From assembly GCA_022616535.1 (NCBI GenBank), contig JAKEEM010000069.1, positions 1-64,000 on the forward strand: 64,000 bases of DNA. The letters are read 5' to 3'. The notes beneath the pieces are model-generated. The model did no database searches. It worked only from the letters and a program-made list of their open reading frames with translations, and had not been told where the DNA came from. This DNA comes from Chlorobiota bacterium (GTDB lineage Bacteria; Bacteroidota; Ignavibacteria; Tepidaquicellales; OLB5). A program made the position numbers and the translations under genes. Below are positions 49,196 through 59,514 of the stretch, one piece after another (the first letter of the stretch is position 1; the number at the start of each line of letters is the position of its first letter).

Positions 49196-50065
49196 TTATT
49201 TTGCCCTGTCCTTGTAAATTTTCTGCAAATAGTCCCTGTATGAACAGCTTGGCATATTTTCTATCAGCACTCTGAATTTTGCAGCATCTATAAAATTCAT
49301 ATGGAGGGAAATTTCTTCTAAGCAGGCGACTTTCAAACCCTGTCTTGCTTCAATTGCACCGAAAAAATTTGACGCCTGCAGAAGCGCTTCGGGGGTTCCT
49401 GTATCAAGCCACGCTATACCGCGGCTGATTTTTTCCACGCTAAGCTGTCCCCGTTTTAAATACTCTTTATTTACGTCTGTTATTTCAAGCTCGTTCCGTG
49501 CCGAGGGCTTCAGATTATGAGCGATTTCAACTACCTGATTATCATATACGTATAAACCGGGCACTGCGAAATCGGATTTTGGACTGGAAGGTTTTTCTTC
49601 GATTGATGTTGCATTTCCGCCTGAGTCAAATTCTACTATACCGTATCTTTCCGGGTCGGTTACCCTGTAGCCGAAAATCGTAGCACCCGATTTTCTTTCA
49701 AGCGCTCGTTTAAAGAAATCGATATTTCCGTAGAAAATGTTATCGCCTAAAATTAAGCTTACGCTGTCTTTGCCGATGAATTTTTCTCCGATAATAAATG
49801 ACTCTGCTATACCGTTTGGCTCTTTTTGCTCCGCATATTGGATTTTAAGTCCCAGCTGAAAGCCATTGCCGAATAATTTCTCATATTGTGGGAGTGTTTC
49901 ATTATTTGAAATTATGAGAATATCTTTGATTCCGCCAAGCATCAAAACCGATAAGGGGTAATAAATTAGTGGTTTATCGTAAATTAAAGTTAATTGTTTG
50001 CTGTAAATCTGTGAAACAGGGTACATCCTTGAGCCTGCACCGCCGGCCAATATTATTCCCTTCAT
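49196..50065 (-). CDS. rfbA: Glucose-1-phosphate thymidylyltransferase
   Basis: MKGIILAGGAGSRMYPVSQIYSKQLTLIYDKPLIYYPLSVLMLGGIKDILIIS, AWLDTGTPEALLQAS. Confidence 0.96.
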   Translation of the reverse strand: MKGIILAGGAGSRMYPVSQIYSKQLTLIYDKPLIYYPLSVLMLGGIKDILIISNNETLPQYEKLFGNGFQLGLKIQYAEQKEPNGIAESFIIGEKFIGKDSVSLILGDNIFYGNIDFFKRALERKSGATIFGYRVTDPERYGIVEFDSGGNATSIEEKPSSPKSDFAVPGLYVYDNQVVEIAHNLKPSARNELEITDVNKEYLKRGQLSVEKISRGIAWLDTGTPEALLQASNFFGAIEARQGLKVACLEEISLHMNFIDAAKFRVLIENMPSCSYRDYLQKIYKDRAK

Positions 50066-50274
50066 TTATGTTATTTTAGAATTTTCTCCAATAAAAGTAA
50101 ACTCCTGCCTGCTGCAGGTCTACCTGGCAGTTGACAGGCAGGCAAAGATAATTTTACAATTTTTTTATTACAATGTAATTAAATAAATAGAATATACCAT
50201 CGGCAAGGGTTAAAAACATCAGTTTAATTATAAAAATTTTGGTTTATTTTGCGCCTGTCTTTATACCGGAAACT

Positions 50275-51030
50275 ATGAAAACTGTCAAGCTATCCATTCA
50301 CAATAAAAAAGATTTAAAATTAGCTGCAAATTTAGATTTACCAGATGGGAATGTTAAGACCTATGCTATTTATGCTCATTGCTTTACATGCTCTAAAGAC
50401 TTAAAGGCAATTATAAATATTAATCGTTCGCTGACTAAAATGGGAATTGCCTCGCTCAGATTCGATATGACCGGAATTGGTGAAAGTGAAGGCGATTTTT
50501 CGGAGACAAATTTTTCAACCCAAATTGAAGATTTCCATTCAGCGGCTGATTTTTTAAGCAAAAATTACAAAGCGGCTAAATTATTAATCGGTCATTCACT
50601 CGGGGGTTGCGTTGCAATTTATGCATCACTAAAATTACCGTATGTTAAGGCGATTTCTGTTATAAGCACTCCTTCTGAGCCTTCCAGTCTTTCCCGAAAA
50701 TTAAAAAATACCAAAAACAGAGCAATTCAAAACGGCTTTTCAATCACAGAAATCGGAGGCGTAAAATTCAAATTTAAGCCGCAGTTTTTTTATGACATTG
50801 AAAGCTACAGCTTAAAGGAAGAACTTAAAAAGTTGAAAAGACCGTTTCTTATAATGCATTCACCAACAGATACTTATAATGATATTTCAAACGCGGCAGA
50901 ATTATTTAAAAACGCAAAACATCCCAAAAGCTTTATTTCGCTTGATGGAATGGACCATTTGATGCTGAAAAAAGAAGATGCTTTTTATGTTGGTAATTTA
51001 ATCGGAATTTGGGCTGAGAAGTATCTATAG
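50275..51030 (+). CDS. Alpha/beta hydrolase
   Basis: YAHCFTCSKDLKAI, RFDMTGIGESEGDF, LIGHSLGGCVA, MHSPTDTYND, LDGMDHLM. ATG at 50275 preferred over TTG at 50239. Confidence 0.85.
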   Translation: MKTVKLSIHNKKDLKLAANLDLPDGNVKTYAIYAHCFTCSKDLKAIININRSLTKMGIASLRFDMTGIGESEGDFSETNFSTQIEDFHSAADFLSKNYKAAKLLIGHSLGGCVAIYASLKLPYVKAISVISTPSEPSSLSRKLKNTKNRAIQNGFSITEIGGVKFKFKPQFFYDIESYSLKEELKKLKRPFLIMHSPTDTYNDISNAAELFKNAKHPKSFISLDGMDHLMLKKEDAFYVGNLIGIWAEKYL

Positions 51031-51109
51031 TTAAGTATCTATAGTTAAGTATCTATAGTTAAGTATGCAAATTAATGAAATGAAGGGTCGCATACGTGCG
51101 ACCAGGATA

Positions 51110-51243
51110 TAAAAAAGGCAGGCTTTGGGTTTCTAAAGGAGAAAACAATACAGGAGGAAATCAGCGAGTCGTTTTGATTTTCCACTTGCCGGGCTCAGGA
51201 GGCAGAGGTAGAGCCCGGCTCTTTGTTTTTCCCATTGCCTGCC
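51110..51243 (-). ncRNA. Candidate structured RNA ending in a T-run on the minus strand
   Basis: Closing stem GGCAGGCTTTGGG (51117-51129) / CCCATTGCCTGCC (51231-51243); internal stems GGAAATCA/TGATTTTCC and GCCGGGCTC/GAGCCCGGC; minus-strand 3' end GCCTGCCTTTTTTAT. Confidence 0.45.
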
Positions 51244-51359
51244 AATAATAGTAACACTATTTGAATTAAAAAAATTGCATACCCTTTCTTTTATTGTATA
51301 TGTCCTCTTGTTTAAATGTTTTGAAAATCTTATCAAATTTCGGTATATTTATTAAATTT

Positions 51360-52445
51360 ATGCATGAAAACGAGTTTTTTGTTGATAAGGATAAGTTTAC
51401 TGAGTCGGAAAAACACAGGGCGGCGAGAAGTCTCTGGTATTATTCGTGGATAAGATTTAAGCGTAATCGCCTTGCAATGGCGGGCTTATTTACGCTTGTT
51501 TTGCTTATTTTAATTGCGATTTTTGCGGGTTTTATTGCGCCTTTTGACCCGATTGACCAGACTCTTGAATATGCTACCAGACCTTCCGGTTTTAAAGGAA
51601 ATGTGCTCGTTAAAAAAGCTTTGGACGGAACCGATTTTATTCCGATACAGAAAATAAACCGGGTTACTGCAGATTCCGTTTTTTATAGGGATTTTACCGG
51701 CTCAAATGCCTCAATACCTGTTTGGGAGCTTGTTGGTCAAAACCAATCTGAATGGCATCAGGAACCAACGTATTTTTTAGGTACTGACAGATACGGCAGA
51801 GATATCTTAAGCCGGCTAATTTACGGAAGCAGGATAAGTTTATCGGTCGGTGTGATTTCTGAAAGCATAGCAATTTTTATTGGCGTCGTTCTGGGCGCGC
51901 TGGCCGGGTATTTCAGGGGTAAAGCAGATGCATTTATAATGTGGCTTATAAATGTTGTGTGGGCATTTCCTTCAATACTTTTTATTATTGCTCTTTCCGT
52001 AGTGCTGGGCAAGGGCTTTTGGCAATCATTTGTTGCTATTGGACTCACCGGCTGGGTGGAAATTGCAAGAATTGTTAGAGGTCAGTTTTTTTCATTGAGA
52101 GAAACCGAATATGTCGAAGCAACGCGGGCATTGGGGTATAAGCCGATTAGAATTATATTTAAACATATGCTACCAAATACTATAGGACCTATTATTGTAA
52201 CCGGAACAGCAGGGCTTGCCCACGCAATAATTTTTGAAGCGAGCTTGAGCTTTTTAGGGCTCGGCGTTCAGCCGCCCACAGCAAGCTGGGGGCAAATGGT
52301 GTTCGATGGCTACAAGTATATTGTTGCAGGAACAAATTACGGGCTCGCTATATACCCTTCGGTTGCAATTATGTTAACGGTTTTTGCTGTAAATCTGATT
52401 GGCGACGGCCTCCGCGATGCATTTGACCCTAAAATGAGAAGATAA
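51360..52445 (+). CDS. ABC transporter permease (DppC/OppC-like)
   Basis: FLGTDRYGRDILSRLIYGSRISLSVG, EYVEATRALGYKPIRIIFKHMLPNTIGPIIV, EASLSFLGLGVQPPTASWGQM. Confidence 0.93.
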   Translation: MHENEFFVDKDKFTESEKHRAARSLWYYSWIRFKRNRLAMAGLFTLVLLILIAIFAGFIAPFDPIDQTLEYATRPSGFKGNVLVKKALDGTDFIPIQKINRVTADSVFYRDFTGSNASIPVWELVGQNQSEWHQEPTYFLGTDRYGRDILSRLIYGSRISLSVGVISESIAIFIGVVLGALAGYFRGKADAFIMWLINVVWAFPSILFIIALSVVLGKGFWQSFVAIGLTGWVEIARIVRGQFFSLRETEYVEATRALGYKPIRIIFKHMLPNTIGPIIVTGTAGLAHAIIFEASLSFLGLGVQPPTASWGQMVFDGYKYIVAGTNYGLAIYPSVAIMLTVFAVNLIGDGLRDAFDPKMRR

Positions 52446-52449
52446 AATA

Positions 52450-53583
52450 ATGAATGATTTTAAATATTTATATTATCTTACAAAAGTAGATGGATTAGGT
52501 TCTGTAAGGATTAAACGTCTGCTCGAGAAATTTAACTCTCCCGAAGAAGTCTTTAACTCAGCAGCTGCTGAACTTGCCGAAGTGGAAAATATCAGTATAA
52601 AGACAGCAGGGGAAATACTGAGCTTTAAAAAAAGTTTTCCTGAAACTGAAAAAGAATATTCTGCCTTGCTTAATAAACTAGATAAAATGAAAATCGGTGT
52701 AATTTCCTATATCAATAACGATTATCCCGAACTGCTGAAAAAAATTTACGACCCGCCGCTCATTTTGTTCTACAAGGGAAGCTACAACAAGGAAAGTTTA
52801 GCAAACTGCATCGGTATTGTTGGAACTCGTAAACCCACTGATTACGGCAGAAACGTTTCGGAAATGTTCGCCCTGGAGCTTTCAAATATTGGCATAGCGG
52901 TTGTAAGCGGTTTTGCAAGGGGAGTGGATACAATTGCGCACAAGTCCGTTTTGGATAATAAAAACTCAACTGCTGTAACAGCCGCAGTCTTCGGGTGCGG
53001 AGTTGATGTAATTTATCCACCCGAAAATTATGAAAGAATGGTCTCCGAAGGCGTAATAATTTCCGAATACGAACCTTCTTCAATTCCCGATGCGGTAAAT
53101 TTCCCGAAAAGAAACAGAGTCATAAGCGGGATTTCGCACGGGGTTTTAATCATTGAAAGCGGAGTTGACGGCGGCGCTATGATTACCGCTAGGTGTGCAT
53201 TGGACCAGTCAAGAGAGGTATTTGCAGTTCCCGGAAGCATAGGCTCAAAAACAAGCAGCGGGACAAACAGCCTCATAAAAAATTCTCAGGCAAAGCTTGT
53301 GGAAAATCTTGATGATATACTGGAAGAAGTTCAAAATAAAATGCTAAATTTGGCTTTAAATTACAAAAATAACGGAAAAGCTAAGAATTCTGTTAATTTA
53401 GATTTAAAAGGCAACGAAAAGCTGATTTATGATGTTATTTTAAATAAAACCGAGCCGCTCCATATCGATTCAATTTCAGAGGCGTCGGGATTGAATATAT
53501 CCGATTCACTGGTTACTTTGCTAAGTTTGGAGTTTAAAGGATGCGTTGAGCAGCTTCCCGGAAAAAGGTTTAAGGCAAGATAA
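52450..53583 (+). CDS. dprA: DNA-processing protein DprA/Smf
   Basis: IGIVGTRKPTDYGRNVSEMFALELSNIGIAVVSGFARGVDTIAHK, VFAVPGSIGSKTSSGTNSLIKNSQAKLV. Confidence 0.95.
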   Translation: MNDFKYLYYLTKVDGLGSVRIKRLLEKFNSPEEVFNSAAAELAEVENISIKTAGEILSFKKSFPETEKEYSALLNKLDKMKIGVISYINNDYPELLKKIYDPPLILFYKGSYNKESLANCIGIVGTRKPTDYGRNVSEMFALELSNIGIAVVSGFARGVDTIAHKSVLDNKNSTAVTAAVFGCGVDVIYPPENYERMVSEGVIISEYEPSSIPDAVNFPKRNRVISGISHGVLIIESGVDGGAMITARCALDQSREVFAVPGSIGSKTSSGTNSLIKNSQAKLVENLDDILEEVQNKMLNLALNYKNNGKAKNSVNLDLKGNEKLIYDVILNKTEPLHIDSISEASGLNISDSLVTLLSLEFKGCVEQLPGKRFKAR

Positions 53584-53584
53584 A

Positions 53585-54976
53585 ATGCTAAAGAATATTC
53601 AGGGACAATACTTACAGCAGAAATTATCACCTCAGGCTATACAGGCTCAGCTTCTGCTTGCTATTCCAACATTAGCCCTTGAGCAGGAGATAAAGAAACA
53701 GCTTGAAGATAACCCAATGCTTGAAGACTCTGCCGACGTTGACACCGGAAGTAATGATGAAGCAGAGTTGAGCAGCGAAAAAGAAGATGAATACGGGATT
53801 GATGAATGGAATAAATACAGCGAACCCCGTGAGTTTGCAAGAACAGAAAATGAAGACAGGACTGAATATTTAATTAACAAGCAGGCGAAGCTCAAGGAAA
53901 CTCCGCTTGAACAGCTTTACCGGCTGGGACTTGATAACGAGCAGATAATTATCGGCGAGGAAATCCTTGGCAGCCTTGATGATGACGGATATTTAAGGGA
54001 ATCACTTGAAGGAATTTCTGAAGATATTAAAAAGAAGTACGACATTAATGTTTCAATAAATGAGATTGAAAACGTCCTTAAAATAATTCAAAAGCTTGAC
54101 CCGATTGGAATAGCATCGAGAAACCTTCAGGAATGTCTAACGGTTCAGCTTGAAGAGCTTGAAATTGATTCCGGTGATAAGCAGCTTGCGATAAAAATGA
54201 TTAATGTATGCTTCGATGAGTTCAGCCATAAGCATTTTGAAAAGCTTTCAAAGCTTTTGAATGTTCCGCTCGAGAAAGTAAGCGGGCTCTTTGAAATAAT
54301 ACACAGGCTTAACCCGGTCCCCGGAAAGCAGAATATTGCTGCCGATTATGTGTATCCGGATTTTATAGTAAGAAAAACCGACGGAAAACTCCAGATTGAG
54401 CTTAACGAGGATTCTAATCCAAGGGTTAGAATCAGCAAAAGGTATCTGGATTTGCTGAAGGCAAAGGATACAGAGAAGGAAACAAGGGAGTTTTTGAAAA
54501 ATAAGCTCGATTCAGCCAAATGGTTTTTAAACGCAATTCAGTCAAGAAAAAACACAATGCTTAAGGTTATGAATGCAATCGTAAAAAGGCAAAAGGAGTT
54601 TTTTGAATCAAGCGGCGAGAATTTAAAGCCAATGTTCGAAAAAGACATTGCCGATGAAATCAATATGGATGTCTCAACCGTAAGCAGGGTGGTTAGAGGC
54701 AAATATGTTCAGACTGATTTTGGCATTTATGAATTGAAATACTTTTTCTCCTCCGCTATGCACACCGGAAGCGGCGAGGATGTTTCAAACAAAATGGTTA
54801 AGGAAAAAATCAGAGAAATGATTGATTCAGAGGACAAGTCAAAGCCCTTAAGCGATGAAGTGATTGCAGAAATGATGAATAAGTCGGGTTTTCCCCTGGC
54901 AAGGAGAACGGTAGCCAAATACCGCGAATCGATGAAAATACCCAAAGCAACTATGAGAAGAAAAATAGCTTTGTAA
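53585..54976 (+). CDS. rpoN: RNA polymerase sigma-54 factor
   Basis: QQKLSPQAIQAQLLLAIPTLALEQEIKKQLEDNPMLE, DVSTVSRVVRGKYVQTDFGIYELKYFFSSA, RpoN box LARRTVAKYRE. Confidence 0.96.
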   Translation: MLKNIQGQYLQQKLSPQAIQAQLLLAIPTLALEQEIKKQLEDNPMLEDSADVDTGSNDEAELSSEKEDEYGIDEWNKYSEPREFARTENEDRTEYLINKQAKLKETPLEQLYRLGLDNEQIIIGEEILGSLDDDGYLRESLEGISEDIKKKYDINVSINEIENVLKIIQKLDPIGIASRNLQECLTVQLEELEIDSGDKQLAIKMINVCFDEFSHKHFEKLSKLLNVPLEKVSGLFEIIHRLNPVPGKQNIAADYVYPDFIVRKTDGKLQIELNEDSNPRVRISKRYLDLLKAKDTEKETREFLKNKLDSAKWFLNAIQSRKNTMLKVMNAIVKRQKEFFESSGENLKPMFEKDIADEINMDVSTVSRVVRGKYVQTDFGIYELKYFFSSAMHTGSGEDVSNKMVKEKIREMIDSEDKSKPLSDEVIAEMMNKSGFPLARRTVAKYRESMKIPKATMRRKIAL

Positions 54977-55000
54977 CTTTAATTAAAGAAAGAGAGTAAT

Positions 55001-55537
55001 TTGAAAAACCAAATTTTAAGCACAACTGTAATAGGACTGATTAAAGACGGGAAAGTTGCAATGGGCAGTGACGGGCAGGTTACGGTGAGCAATACTGTGT
55101 TAAAGCATAATACAAAAAAAGTTCGTAAATTGTATAATAATAAGGTGCTGGCGGGCTTTGCCGGCTCAACAGCCGATGCTTTAACGCTTTTTGAGAAATT
55201 TGAGTCAAAACTTGAACAGTATAAGGGCAATCTCCCGCGAGCCGCTGTTGAGCTTGCCAAGGACTGGCGGACTGACAGGTATTTAAGACGGCTCGAGGCG
55301 CTGCTTGCCGTTATGGACGGCAAAAATGCTTTTATAATCTCAGGCAATGGCGATGTCATTGAACCCGATGACGGCATTGCAGCAATCGGCTCCGGCGGAA
55401 GCTATGCTACTGCTGCTGCGAGAATGCTTGTTAAATATTCGAAACTTTCTGCCTCAGATATTGTAAAAGAATCATTGTATGTAGCTGCAGATATTTGTAT
55501 TTACACGAATCATAACATAACAATCGAGGAATTATAA
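55001..55537 (+). CDS. hslV: ATP-dependent protease subunit HslV (TTG start)
   Basis: [62 protein letters not shown]. Confidence 0.95.
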   Translation: MKNQILSTTVIGLIKDGKVAMGSDGQVTVSNTVLKHNTKKVRKLYNNKVLAGFAGSTADALTLFEKFESKLEQYKGNLPRAAVELAKDWRTDRYLRRLEALLAVMDGKNAFIISGNGDVIEPDDGIAAIGSGGSYATAAARMLVKYSKLSASDIVKESLYVAADICIYTNHNITIEEL

Positions 55538-55543
55538 ACTAAA

Positions 55544-57034
55544 ATGGAAGACAAAACTTTGGAAGTAAAAGAAGGCTCGGTAACAAAATCTTCGGAAAAC
55601 GGGAAAAACTCAACTAAGAAAATTAAAACAAAAAAAGAAAATAAAACCGAAATCAAAGAGCTTACCCCTTCGCAAATTGTTTCAGAGCTTGATAAGTATA
55701 TTATCGGGCAGGATAATGCAAAAAAATCCGTTGCAATTGCTTTAAGAAACCGGTGGAGACGCAAGCAGATTGTAGGCAGCATCCGCGAGGAAATTATGCC
55801 TAACAATATCATTTTAATCGGACCCACCGGCGTGGGGAAAACCGAAATTGCAAGGCGTCTCGCCAGGCTCTCCAACGCACCTTTTATTAAAGTAGAAGCA
55901 TCAAAATTTACTGAGGTCGGCTATGTTGGGCGTGATGTTGAATCTATTATACGCGAATTAACGGACCTCGGCGTCACGATGGTTAAGAGCGAGAAATCAG
56001 CGGAGGTGCAGAAAAAAGCCGAATACCTTACAGAAGAAAGAATACTGGATAATATAATTCCGCCTGTTAAGAAAAAACCGGAGGAAGCGGCTAACCAGGC
56101 AACGCTCGGATTTTCGGCAGCACAGCCGGAAGCTGATAAAGAGGAGAATTTTAAAACTCGGGAGAAATTCCGTGATATGCTGCGTGCGGGACAGCTTGAT
56201 GAAAGAGTTATTGAAGTAGACGTTACTGCTGACAGCACTCCGATTATGCAGGTAATGGGCCCTATAGGACTGGATGACTTCGGGGTTAACCTGCAGGATT
56301 TATTCAGCAGCGTTATGCCGAAGAAGATGAAGAAAAGAAAAATGACCGTTAAGGAAGCAAGAGTTGTATTAACTCAGGAAGAAGCAAATAAGCTTATTGA
56401 TATCGATTCGGTTATCAAAGAAGCCATTAACCGGGTTCAGGAGTTTGGAATAGTTTTTATAGATGAAATCGATAAAATTGCAGGGCAAAACTCCAAATCG
56501 CAGGGTCCTGACGTATCGCGTGAAGGGGTGCAGAGAGACCTGCTTCCGATTGTAGAAGGCTCAAACGTTACCACAAAATACGGTATGGTTAGAACTGAGC
56601 ATGTATTATTTATAGCCTCAGGAGCATTTCATACTTCAAAGCCAAGCGATTTGATTCCCGAGCTTCAGGGAAGGTTTCCAATCAGAGTAGAATTAAACAG
56701 CCTGACTGAGGAAGATTTTGTAAAGATTCTAACCCAGCCTCAAAATGCATTACTGAAGCAGTATATAGCACTGCTTAAAGCAGAGGGTTTTGATTTGGAG
56801 TTTGAGGAAGACGGAATCAAGGAGGTTGCAAAAATTGCAGCTGAAGTGAACGAGCAGGTGGAAAACATCGGCGCAAGGAGGCTTCATACAATACTTTCAA
56901 CATTACTTGAGGAAATTTTGTTTAATACCCCCGATAATATTAAGGAAAAGAAGCTGGTCATTAATCAAAAGATTGTACAGGATAAGCTGAAGGATATTGT
57001 AAAGAACAGGGATTTAAGCAGATATATTTTATAA
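55544..57034 (+). CDS. hslU: ATP-dependent protease ATPase subunit HslU
   Basis: [87 protein letters not shown]. Confidence 0.97.
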   Translation: MEDKTLEVKEGSVTKSSENGKNSTKKIKTKKENKTEIKELTPSQIVSELDKYIIGQDNAKKSVAIALRNRWRRKQIVGSIREEIMPNNIILIGPTGVGKTEIARRLARLSNAPFIKVEASKFTEVGYVGRDVESIIRELTDLGVTMVKSEKSAEVQKKAEYLTEERILDNIIPPVKKKPEEAANQATLGFSAAQPEADKEENFKTREKFRDMLRAGQLDERVIEVDVTADSTPIMQVMGPIGLDDFGVNLQDLFSSVMPKKMKKRKMTVKEARVVLTQEEANKLIDIDSVIKEAINRVQEFGIVFIDEIDKIAGQNSKSQGPDVSREGVQRDLLPIVEGSNVTTKYGMVRTEHVLFIASGAFHTSKPSDLIPELQGRFPIRVELNSLTEEDFVKILTQPQNALLKQYIALLKAEGFDLEFEEDGIKEVAKIAAEVNEQVENIGARRLHTILSTLLEEILFNTPDNIKEKKLVINQKIVQDKLKDIVKNRDLSRYIL

Positions 57035-57092
57035 ACCAGGCATTAACCCTGCACATAATCTATGTGCGGGATAAAGGAGAATAATTTCAAAA

Positions 57093-57929
57093 ATGAGAAA
57101 ACTTTTTTATTTAGTTATTTTATTTGTTTTTGCGGGCGAAACGGCCGTTGCTCAAAGCTTGCCTGATTTAAAGCTGAATGATAATAAGAGCAGTTCAAGC
57201 ATTATCAACTTCACAAGCAATATTACTGAAAAAACTTCTTTAAATGCTCAGCCCTTCCAGCTTAAAAAGAGGAAAACAGTTAATTCATATTTCGGGGCGG
57301 GTTATTCTTTTATTATATTTACAAACAGCGAGATTAATTCCATTTACCCTTTGCTTGATACCAGAAACGGAACTTTCTTAACCAACATCAGCTTATTTTT
57401 CGGCTTTGCCATTGCTTCAGCGGTAGCCCTTGAGTTTGAGCCAGGGATACTATTTGCTAGCAGCTCGAAAAGCTTGGTAACAAATACAGGAGTAACTCAT
57501 GGAACAGAGCCTAATGATACTATGGCATATTCTTCAAATTTAGGGTTATTCGCAATTCCTTTGACTGTCAATGTTAGATTCTTCCCATTTTATAAGTTAA
57601 AAAATTTTGGAAGATTATTCTTTGTCGGCGCAGGCGGAGGAATTGCCTGGATTAATGAGGACTATGATAATCATTATGACGATAACCCTAACTTGTTTAT
57701 CGGCGGATACTATACAATTGGAGGCAGGTCTGAATCAACAAGCCAGTGGGCGCCCGTGTTCAGACTTATTACCGGCTTTACAGGTACAGGGGGACAGTTC
57801 GGCTTTGGTGGAGAAGTCAGATACAACATAATTCCGCTTAAGGAAGAAAAGGGCTCACCCTTTAGAACCAGGGTTGCCTCCAATTTCAACAGTGTAGATA
57901 TTAACCTCAGGTTTTATTTCAGTTTATAA
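57093..57929 (+). CDS. Outer-membrane beta-barrel protein
   Basis: Signal peptide, alternating beta-strand pattern, terminal INLRFYFSL. Confidence 0.65.
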   Translation: MRKLFYLVILFVFAGETAVAQSLPDLKLNDNKSSSSIINFTSNITEKTSLNAQPFQLKKRKTVNSYFGAGYSFIIFTNSEINSIYPLLDTRNGTFLTNISLFFGFAIASAVALEFEPGILFASSSKSLVTNTGVTHGTEPNDTMAYSSNLGLFAIPLTVNVRFFPFYKLKNFGRLFFVGAGGGIAWINEDYDNHYDDNPNLFIGGYYTIGGRSESTSQWAPVFRLITGFTGTGGQFGFGGEVRYNIIPLKEEKGSPFRTRVASNFNSVDINLRFYFSL

Positions 57930-57969
57930 GGATTTCGGTTACTGAACAAGGGCTTTGCCCTTGTTCAGA

Positions 57970-59112
57970 CTAGTCTCTCAAAACTTCTCTTGAAATAACC
58001 ACCCGCTGGATTTCCGACGTGCCTTCGTAAATTTCGGTGATTTTTGCATCACGAAGGTAACGCTCTACCAAATACTCGCGGACATAGCCGTAACCTCCAT
58101 GTATCTGGATCGCCTCAAGGGCATTGTTTACCGCAGTTCTGCTGGCTAAAAGCTTTCCCATTGCGGCTTCCATAGCGTAAGGAAGCTCCTGGTCTTTCTT
58201 CCACGCCGCAAGCAGTACAAGCATCCTTGCAGCGTCAACGTTTGTTGCCATATCGGAAAGCTTGAACTGTATTGCCTGTAAATTTGCAATGGGCGAGCCG
58301 AATGCTTTTCTGGTTTTGGAATATTTCACCGCCGCCTCAAGCGATGCCTGTGCTATGCCGAGCGCCTGCGCGCCAATACCGATTCTCCCCCCGTTTAATG
58401 TTTCCATTGCAATCTTAAAGCCCATTCCCTCCTCGCCCAAAAGCTGGTTTTTATGAATTTTGCAGTTATTAAAGCTGACCGTGCAGGTATCAGAGCTTCT
58501 GATACCAAGCTTGTCTTCTTTAACCCCTGTTTCAAGTCCCGGCGTGCCTTTTTCAATCAGAAAGGTAGATATACCCTTATGCTCTTTTGATTTATCGGTC
58601 ATTGCGTGGACAAAATAAACATCCGCATTTTTGCCGTTTGTAATCCAGTTCTTTATACCGTTTAGAATATAGTAATCACCGTCTTTAACAGCTTCGGTTT
58701 TCTGCTGCGTGGCATCGCTTCCGGCTTCCGGCTCTGAAAGACAAAAGCATCCGAGTTTTTGACCAGCTGCAAGGGGTCGCAAAAATCTTTCTTTCTGCTC
58801 ATCAGTACCCCATAGATTAATCCCGTAGCACACAAGAGAGTTGTTAACCGACATAATTACGCCGACAGAGGCATCAACTTTGGATATTTCTTCGATTGCC
58901 AGCACGTAGCTCACGGTATCGAATCCGGCGCCGCCCCACTCGGGCGGAACCATCATTCCCATAAATCCGAACCCACCCAGTTTTTTAACAATCTCATGGG
59001 GGAACTCCGCCTTTATATCACGCTCAATCGATGAGGGAGCTATTTCATTTTGCGCAAAGTCTCTTGCGGTATCTCTAATTGCTATCTGTTCTTCGGTAAA
59101 GTTAAAATCCAT
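57970..59112 (-). CDS. Acyl-CoA dehydrogenase
   Basis: LGCFCLSEPEAGSDA, GIKNWITNGKNADVYFVHA, EAIQIHGGYGYVREYLVERYLRDAKITEIYEGTSEIQRVVISREVL. Confidence 0.96.
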   Translation of the reverse strand: MDFNFTEEQIAIRDTARDFAQNEIAPSSIERDIKAEFPHEIVKKLGGFGFMGMMVPPEWGGAGFDTVSYVLAIEEISKVDASVGVIMSVNNSLVCYGINLWGTDEQKERFLRPLAAGQKLGCFCLSEPEAGSDATQQKTEAVKDGDYYILNGIKNWITNGKNADVYFVHAMTDKSKEHKGISTFLIEKGTPGLETGVKEDKLGIRSSDTCTVSFNNCKIHKNQLLGEEGMGFKIAMETLNGGRIGIGAQALGIAQASLEAAVKYSKTRKAFGSPIANLQAIQFKLSDMATNVDAARMLVLLAAWKKDQELPYAMEAAMGKLLASRTAVNNALEAIQIHGGYGYVREYLVERYLRDAKITEIYEGTSEIQRVVISREVLRD

Positions 59113-59136
59113 CTCTATTTTTGGTTATTTATTTTT

Positions 59137-59514
59137 TTAATCGGGTAACTTTTTCTTTATTAAAATATCTGGTTTGTATGCTATTAAATAATTACGATAA
59201 TCAATTGGTAAATCAAACCAACTCCATTTTCTACTAGCTGGTTCAAAAAAATATTCCCCTGTTAAATAAATACATTTATTATTTAAATCTGAACTTCTAA
59301 TGTCGATTATTAAACTGTAGAATTCATAATTTATACCAAAATCTAAAATATTCTGAATATTTAAGAGCATAGTATCATTTCTAGCATCACAAAATATTTC
59401 AAAATACTTCCATTTAAAATAATCTTTATCGTTATTTTGAGTAAATGTATAGTCAAATTGTAAAATTAAAATTAATATAATCAATAATCTATATGATTGC
59501 TTTAAATGTTTCAA
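59137..59514 (-). CDS. Hypothetical secreted protein
   Basis: ORF with N-terminal hydrophobic stretch in low-GC DNA; no recognised domain. Confidence 0.55.
   Translation of the reverse strand: MKHLKQSYRLLIILILILQFDYTFTQNNDKDYFKWKYFEIFCDARNDTMLLNIQNILDFGINYEFYSLIIDIRSSDLNNKCIYLTGEYFFEPASRKWSWFDLPIDYRNYLIAYKPDILIKKKLPD

Noticed and set aside
51016-51064. Triplicated AGTATCTATAGTTA after the hydrolase stop, considered as CRISPR or iteron
   Set aside because: Direct short tandem repeat without spacers; probably simple slippage.
51117-51243. SRP (4.5S) or 6S RNA identity for the structured region
   Set aside because: The conserved SRP apical motif (GGAAGG..AGCAG) is not present on either strand, and 6S cannot be assigned by eye; left as an unnamed candidate.
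51133-51336. 67-aa minus-strand ORF over the intergenic region
   Set aside because: No recognisable domain and it spans the inverted repeats; RNA structure explains the DNA better.
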